NCBI GenBank assembly: GCA_009699795.1
Contig: WLNK01000009.1
Span: 1 to 17,866 of the forward strand
DNA from: Actinomycetota bacterium
GTDB lineage: Bacteria > Actinomycetota > Actinomycetes > Nanopelagicales > Nanopelagicaceae
Length of the DNA: 17,866 bases
Direction: 5' to 3'
This document shows, piece after piece, positions 14,999 through 17,866 of the stretch; within the stretch, counting starts at the first letter, position 1; the number at the start of each line of letters is the position of its first letter. A program made the translations under genes and the position numbers. Under the pieces are notes generated by a model. It did no database searches, was not told the origin of the DNA, and saw nothing but the letters and a program-made list of their open reading frames with translations.

Positions 14999-17674
14999 GT
15001 GGAATCGGCAGAGATACGTTCGCGCTGGCTGCGCTTCTTCGAGAAAGATAATCATCAAGGGCTAACGCACACTGTTGTCCCATCGGCATCGTTAATTGCT
15101 GACGATCCAAACCTTCTACTTGTCAATGCAGGAATGGTTCCCTTTAAACCATTTTTTCTGGGTGAAGTAACTCCGCCATATAAGCGTGCAACTTCTGTTC
15201 AAAAATGCGTGCGAACACTCGACATTGATGAGGTTGGTAAAACAACCCGGCACGCTTCATTTTTTCAAATGTGTGGCAACTTTTCCTTTGGTGATTATTT
15301 TAAAGAAGGAGCGATTGCACTTGCATGGGAATTATTAACTCGTCCAATTAGTGATGGGGGATATGGCTTTCCAGAAGAGCGTCTATGGGTAACAGTGTAT
15401 TTGGACGACGACGAAGCGGCTGATATCTGGCATAAGAAAATTGGAATTCCGAAAGAACGAATTCAACGTCGCGATATGGCGGATAATTTTTGGTCGATGG
15501 GAGTACCAGGACCGTGTGGTCCTTGTTCTGAAATTTATTACGATCGTGGCCCCGAATATGGAAAAGAGGGCGGACCGATAGCTGATGAAAATCGATATCT
15601 AGAAGTTTGGAATTTGGTTTTCATGCAGAATGAACGCGGAGCCGGCGGAGGAAAAGATGACTATCCGATTCTTGGTGAATTGCCGGCTAAAAGTATTGAT
15701 ACAGGTTTAGGACTAGAACGTACTGCAGCGTTATTGCAAGGTGTTGAAAATATTTATGAGATAGACACAACGATGCAAATTTTAAAGAGAGCAACCGAGC
15801 TATCAGGTGTTACATACGGAAAAAACGAAAAATCGGATGTGGCACTTCGTGTAGTTGCCGATCATGCTCGCACAGCAGCGATGCTTATCGGTGATGGCGT
15901 GACGCCTGGTAATGAAGGCCGTGGATATGTTCTTCGCAGAATGATGCGTCGAACAATTAGAAATATGCGCCTTCTAGGTACGGATGATCCCATCATGTCA
16001 GAGCTCACAGTTGCCGCTATCGGCGCGATGGGCCCGCAGTATCCAGAACTAATAAGTGGCTCGAAGAGAATTCTGGCAGTTTCGGTGAGCGAAGAGGAAT
16101 CATTCCTGCAAACGTTAAAGAGCGGAACTCAAATTTTTGATTTAGCCGCCTTAAATCTCAAAGAGAAAAAAGCGAACGTATTAGCGGGGGAAGAGGTCTT
16201 TAAACTTCATGACACATACGGATTTCCTTTTGATTTAACGCTCGAGATGGCTCGTGAAGAAGGTCTCGAAGTTGATGAGGCCGGTTTTACGAGGTTAATG
16301 AAGGAACAAAAAGACCGCGCAAAGGCTGATGCTAAGTCAAAGAAGAGCGGTCATACAGATGTAAGTGAATATAAGAAAATTGCCGATGCTAAAGGTGTCA
16401 CGCAATTTATCGGATACACACTTGCTGAAAGTGACGCAAAAATCACTGGTCTTTTAGTTGATGGAATTGGCCAGAAATCGGCAAAGGCCGGCGACGAAGT
16501 AGAAGTAACTCTTGATCGCACGCCATTTTATGCAGAAGGTGGCGGACAATTAGCAGACGGTGGTCACATCACTCTTTCAAACGGAGCCGTTGTTGAGATC
16601 GATGATGTTCAGGCTCCCGTAAATGGTCTTTCCGTACATAGAGGTCGTGTAATTTCCGGTGAAATCGAAGTTGGCGCAGACGCACATGCTGTCATTGATA
16701 AGGAGCGTCGCGATGCAATCTCGCGTGCGCATACTGCAACTCACATGGTTCATAAAGCATTTCGTGAAGTCCTTGGTGAAACCGCAACACAGGCAGGATC
16801 AGAAAACTCTCCTGGTCGCTTCCGTTTCGACTTTCCTGCTACAGGCGCACTCTCGGAAGGCGTATTAGATGAAGTGGAATCACGTGTTAATACATTACTT
16901 CTCGATAATTTAGATGTCACAGCCGAAGTTATGTCCCAAGATGCGGCTAAAAAGCTCGGTGCGATGGCGCTCTTCGGTGAGAAATATGGAGAGAAAGTTC
17001 GCGTCGTAAGCGTGGGAGATTGGGCTCGCGAACTTTGCGGTGGAACGCACGTTACTCGCTCTGGTCAGCTTGGTGTTGTTAAGATGCTTAGTGAATCATC
17101 AATCGGAGCAGGCGTTCGACGCGTTGAAGCACTTGTTGGAGTGGACGCTTATAAATTCCTGGCGCGCGAGCACATTCTTCTTAATTCACTTACTGAATTA
17201 ATTAAGGGGGCACGAGTCGAGGAGCTCCCGGAACGAATCTCAGGACTTATAAATAAAATTAAAGATATTGAGAAAGAACTCGGAGCGCTGCGTTCATCGC
17301 AAGCACTTGCAGGCGCCTCTGCGTTATTGGAAAACGCAAAGAAAATTGGGCAGACAACAATCATTGCAGCGCAACTTGTAAATGGAATCGGTGGCGATGA
17401 TCTTCGAAAGATCGCTCTTGATTTGCGTAGCCGAAATGAGAATTCAATAGTGGCTCTAATTTCAAACGTTGATGGCAAACCTGTACTCGTGTGTGCAGTG
17501 AGTGAAGCTGCCAGGGCATCTGGTTTTAAAGCTGGGGCACTTGTAAAAGTTGGCTCCACTGTCTTAGGCGGTGGCGGTGGCGGTAAAGATGATTTTGCTC
17601 AAGGCGGAGGCGTCGATTCTGCAAAGATTTCAGAAGCGCTCCTTGCCATTGAAAACACGCTGTTAGGTAGATAG
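14999..17674 (+). CDS. alaS: Alanine--tRNA ligase
   Basis: AlaRS charges tRNA-Ala and edits mischarged seryl/glycyl-tRNA-Ala. The 891-residue protein is full length: a class II core from the N-terminus with HTVVPSASLIADDP, VNAGMVPFKPFFLGE and FFQMCGNFSFGDYF; a tRNA-recognition helical domain; the editing domain with zinc ligands in HTATH (His578, His582) and CGGTH (Cys680, His684); and a C-Ala domain with the glycine-rich GGGGGGKDDFAQGGG. The start is GTG at 14999, encoding the actinobacterial MESAEIRSRWLRFF N-terminus. No clear ribosome-binding site is seen, so coupling to the DUF948 gene is likely. Residues about 15-23 (EKDNHQGLT) look about five longer than the equivalent loop in other actinobacteria as I remember them. 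ruvX follows after four bases. Confidence 0.98.
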   Translation: MESAEIRSRWLRFFEKDNHQGLTHTVVPSASLIADDPNLLLVNAGMVPFKPFFLGEVTPPYKRATSVQKCVRTLDIDEVGKTTRHASFFQMCGNFSFGDYFKEGAIALAWELLTRPISDGGYGFPEERLWVTVYLDDDEAADIWHKKIGIPKERIQRRDMADNFWSMGVPGPCGPCSEIYYDRGPEYGKEGGPIADENRYLEVWNLVFMQNERGAGGGKDDYPILGELPAKSIDTGLGLERTAALLQGVENIYEIDTTMQILKRATELSGVTYGKNEKSDVALRVVADHARTAAMLIGDGVTPGNEGRGYVLRRMMRRTIRNMRLLGTDDPIMSELTVAAIGAMGPQYPELISGSKRILAVSVSEEESFLQTLKSGTQIFDLAALNLKEKKANVLAGEEVFKLHDTYGFPFDLTLEMAREEGLEVDEAGFTRLMKEQKDRAKADAKSKKSGHTDVSEYKKIADAKGVTQFIGYTLAESDAKITGLLVDGIGQKSAKAGDEVEVTLDRTPFYAEGGGQLADGGHITLSNGAVVEIDDVQAPVNGLSVHRGRVISGEIEVGADAHAVIDKERRDAISRAHTATHMVHKAFREVLGETATQAGSENSPGRFRFDFPATGALSEGVLDEVESRVNTLLLDNLDVTAEVMSQDAAKKLGAMALFGEKYGEKVRVVSVGDWARELCGGTHVTRSGQLGVVKMLSESSIGAGVRRVEALVGVDAYKFLAREHILLNSLTELIKGARVEELPERISGLINKIKDIEKELGALRSSQALAGASALLENAKKIGQTTIIAAQLVNGIGGDDLRKIALDLRSRNENSIVALISNVDGKPVLVCAVSEAARASGFKAGALVKVGSTVLGGGGGGKDDFAQGGGVDSAKISEALLAIENTLLGR

Positions 17675-17678
17675 TTAT

Positions 17679-17866
17679 ATGGCTCGAATTGGCCGCCGAT
17701 TAGCCTTCGATTACGGGGATGTGCGAATAGGCGTAGCAATTTGCGATCCTGATGGAATTCTTTCAACTCCGCTAACGGTCTTATCTACCAAAGATCCAAA
17801 TCTACTCAAGCTCGTTCAAGGGCTCATAGAAGAATATGAACCTGTGAAGTTTTACATTGGGCTTCC
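17679..17866 (+). CDS. ruvX: Putative pre-16S rRNA nuclease / YqgF (RuvX), partial
   Basis: The first 62 codons of a YqgF/RuvX-family RNase H-like protein are present; the gene runs off the right edge. The N-terminal motif RLAFDYGDVRIGVAICDP carries the expected first catalytic Asp (Asp11), followed by the typical STPLTVL and IGLP segments. In E. coli YqgF acts in 16S rRNA 5'-end maturation; in mycobacteria the RuvX homologue has been described as a Holliday-junction resolvase. Which role applies here cannot be decided. The position directly after alaS is the standard actinobacterial arrangement, usually followed by mltG and aroE, which would lie outside the window. The ATG is preceded by a weak AGGT site. 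Confidence 0.93.
   Translation, partial: MARIGRRLAFDYGDVRIGVAICDPDGILSTPLTVLSTKDPNLLKLVQGLIEEYEPVKFYIGL

Noticed and set aside
15508..15523. Perfect hairpin AGGACC-GTGT-GGTCCT inside alaS
   Set aside because: It encodes the highly conserved PGPCGPCSE segment and has no T run, so it is explained by coding constraint.
1..17866. Mobile elements, prophage, CRISPR, defence or toxin-antitoxin genes
   Set aside because: Every gene is a conserved core gene with short gaps; no transposase, repeat array, tRNA-adjacent integration site or composition break was seen.

Overview
The window looks like a stretch of core chromosome from a low-GC, streamlined actinobacterium. The gene order pdxS-pdxT-yebC-ruvC-ruvA-ruvB-secD-secF-relA-(DUF349)-(metallo-beta-lactamase fold)-hisS-aspS-(DUF948)-alaS-ruvX is a classic actinobacterial arrangement. 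Several proteins carry actinobacterial sequence forms (AlaS N-terminus, HisS N-terminus, DUF349 N-terminal region, a Cys pair in SecD). Base composition, judged by eye, is only moderately GC, with AT-rich wobble positions and many TTA/AAA/ATT codons. Genes are packed with gaps of 2-60 bases. This combination fits freshwater acI-type actinobacteria (order Nanopelagicales, the Planktophila/Nanopelagicus group). That placement is inference from memory, not a database match.

Layout. Positions 1-103 are flank, probably the 3' end of an upstream gene plus the pdxS leader. 104-1604 hold the two subunits of PLP synthase. 1665-2417 is the YebC/TACO1-family protein. 2452-4648 is ruvCAB, the complete Holliday-junction processing set, tightly coupled. 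4660-7242 are secD and secF, the proton-driven part of the Sec translocon. 7266-9419 is a bifunctional (p)ppGpp synthetase/hydrolase. A minus-strand DUF349 gene (9424-10740) converges on it with four bases between stop codons, and a hairpin terminator sits across the relA stop. A 143-bp divergent intergenic region (10741-10883) then opens a rightward operon: metallo-hydrolase, hisS, aspS, a DUF948 membrane protein, alaS, and the start of ruvX, which runs off the window.

The genes cover cofactor supply (PLP), recombinational repair, protein export, stringent response and three aminoacyl-tRNA synthetases. No mobile element, CRISPR array, phage gene, RNA gene or anomalous-composition island was seen, and no stretch over 300 bases lacks a gene. 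I found no undescribed multi-gene system. The observations most worth a second look are: matched leaderless-type promoters in front of ruvC and secD; a strand-specific terminator embedded in the relA stop region; absence of genes usually interleaved in this cluster (yajC, apt, a cyclophilin, rarA/rpsD); AspRS residues suggesting a non-discriminating, tRNA-Asn-charging enzyme; and the conserved but uncharacterised DUF349 and DUF948 proteins.
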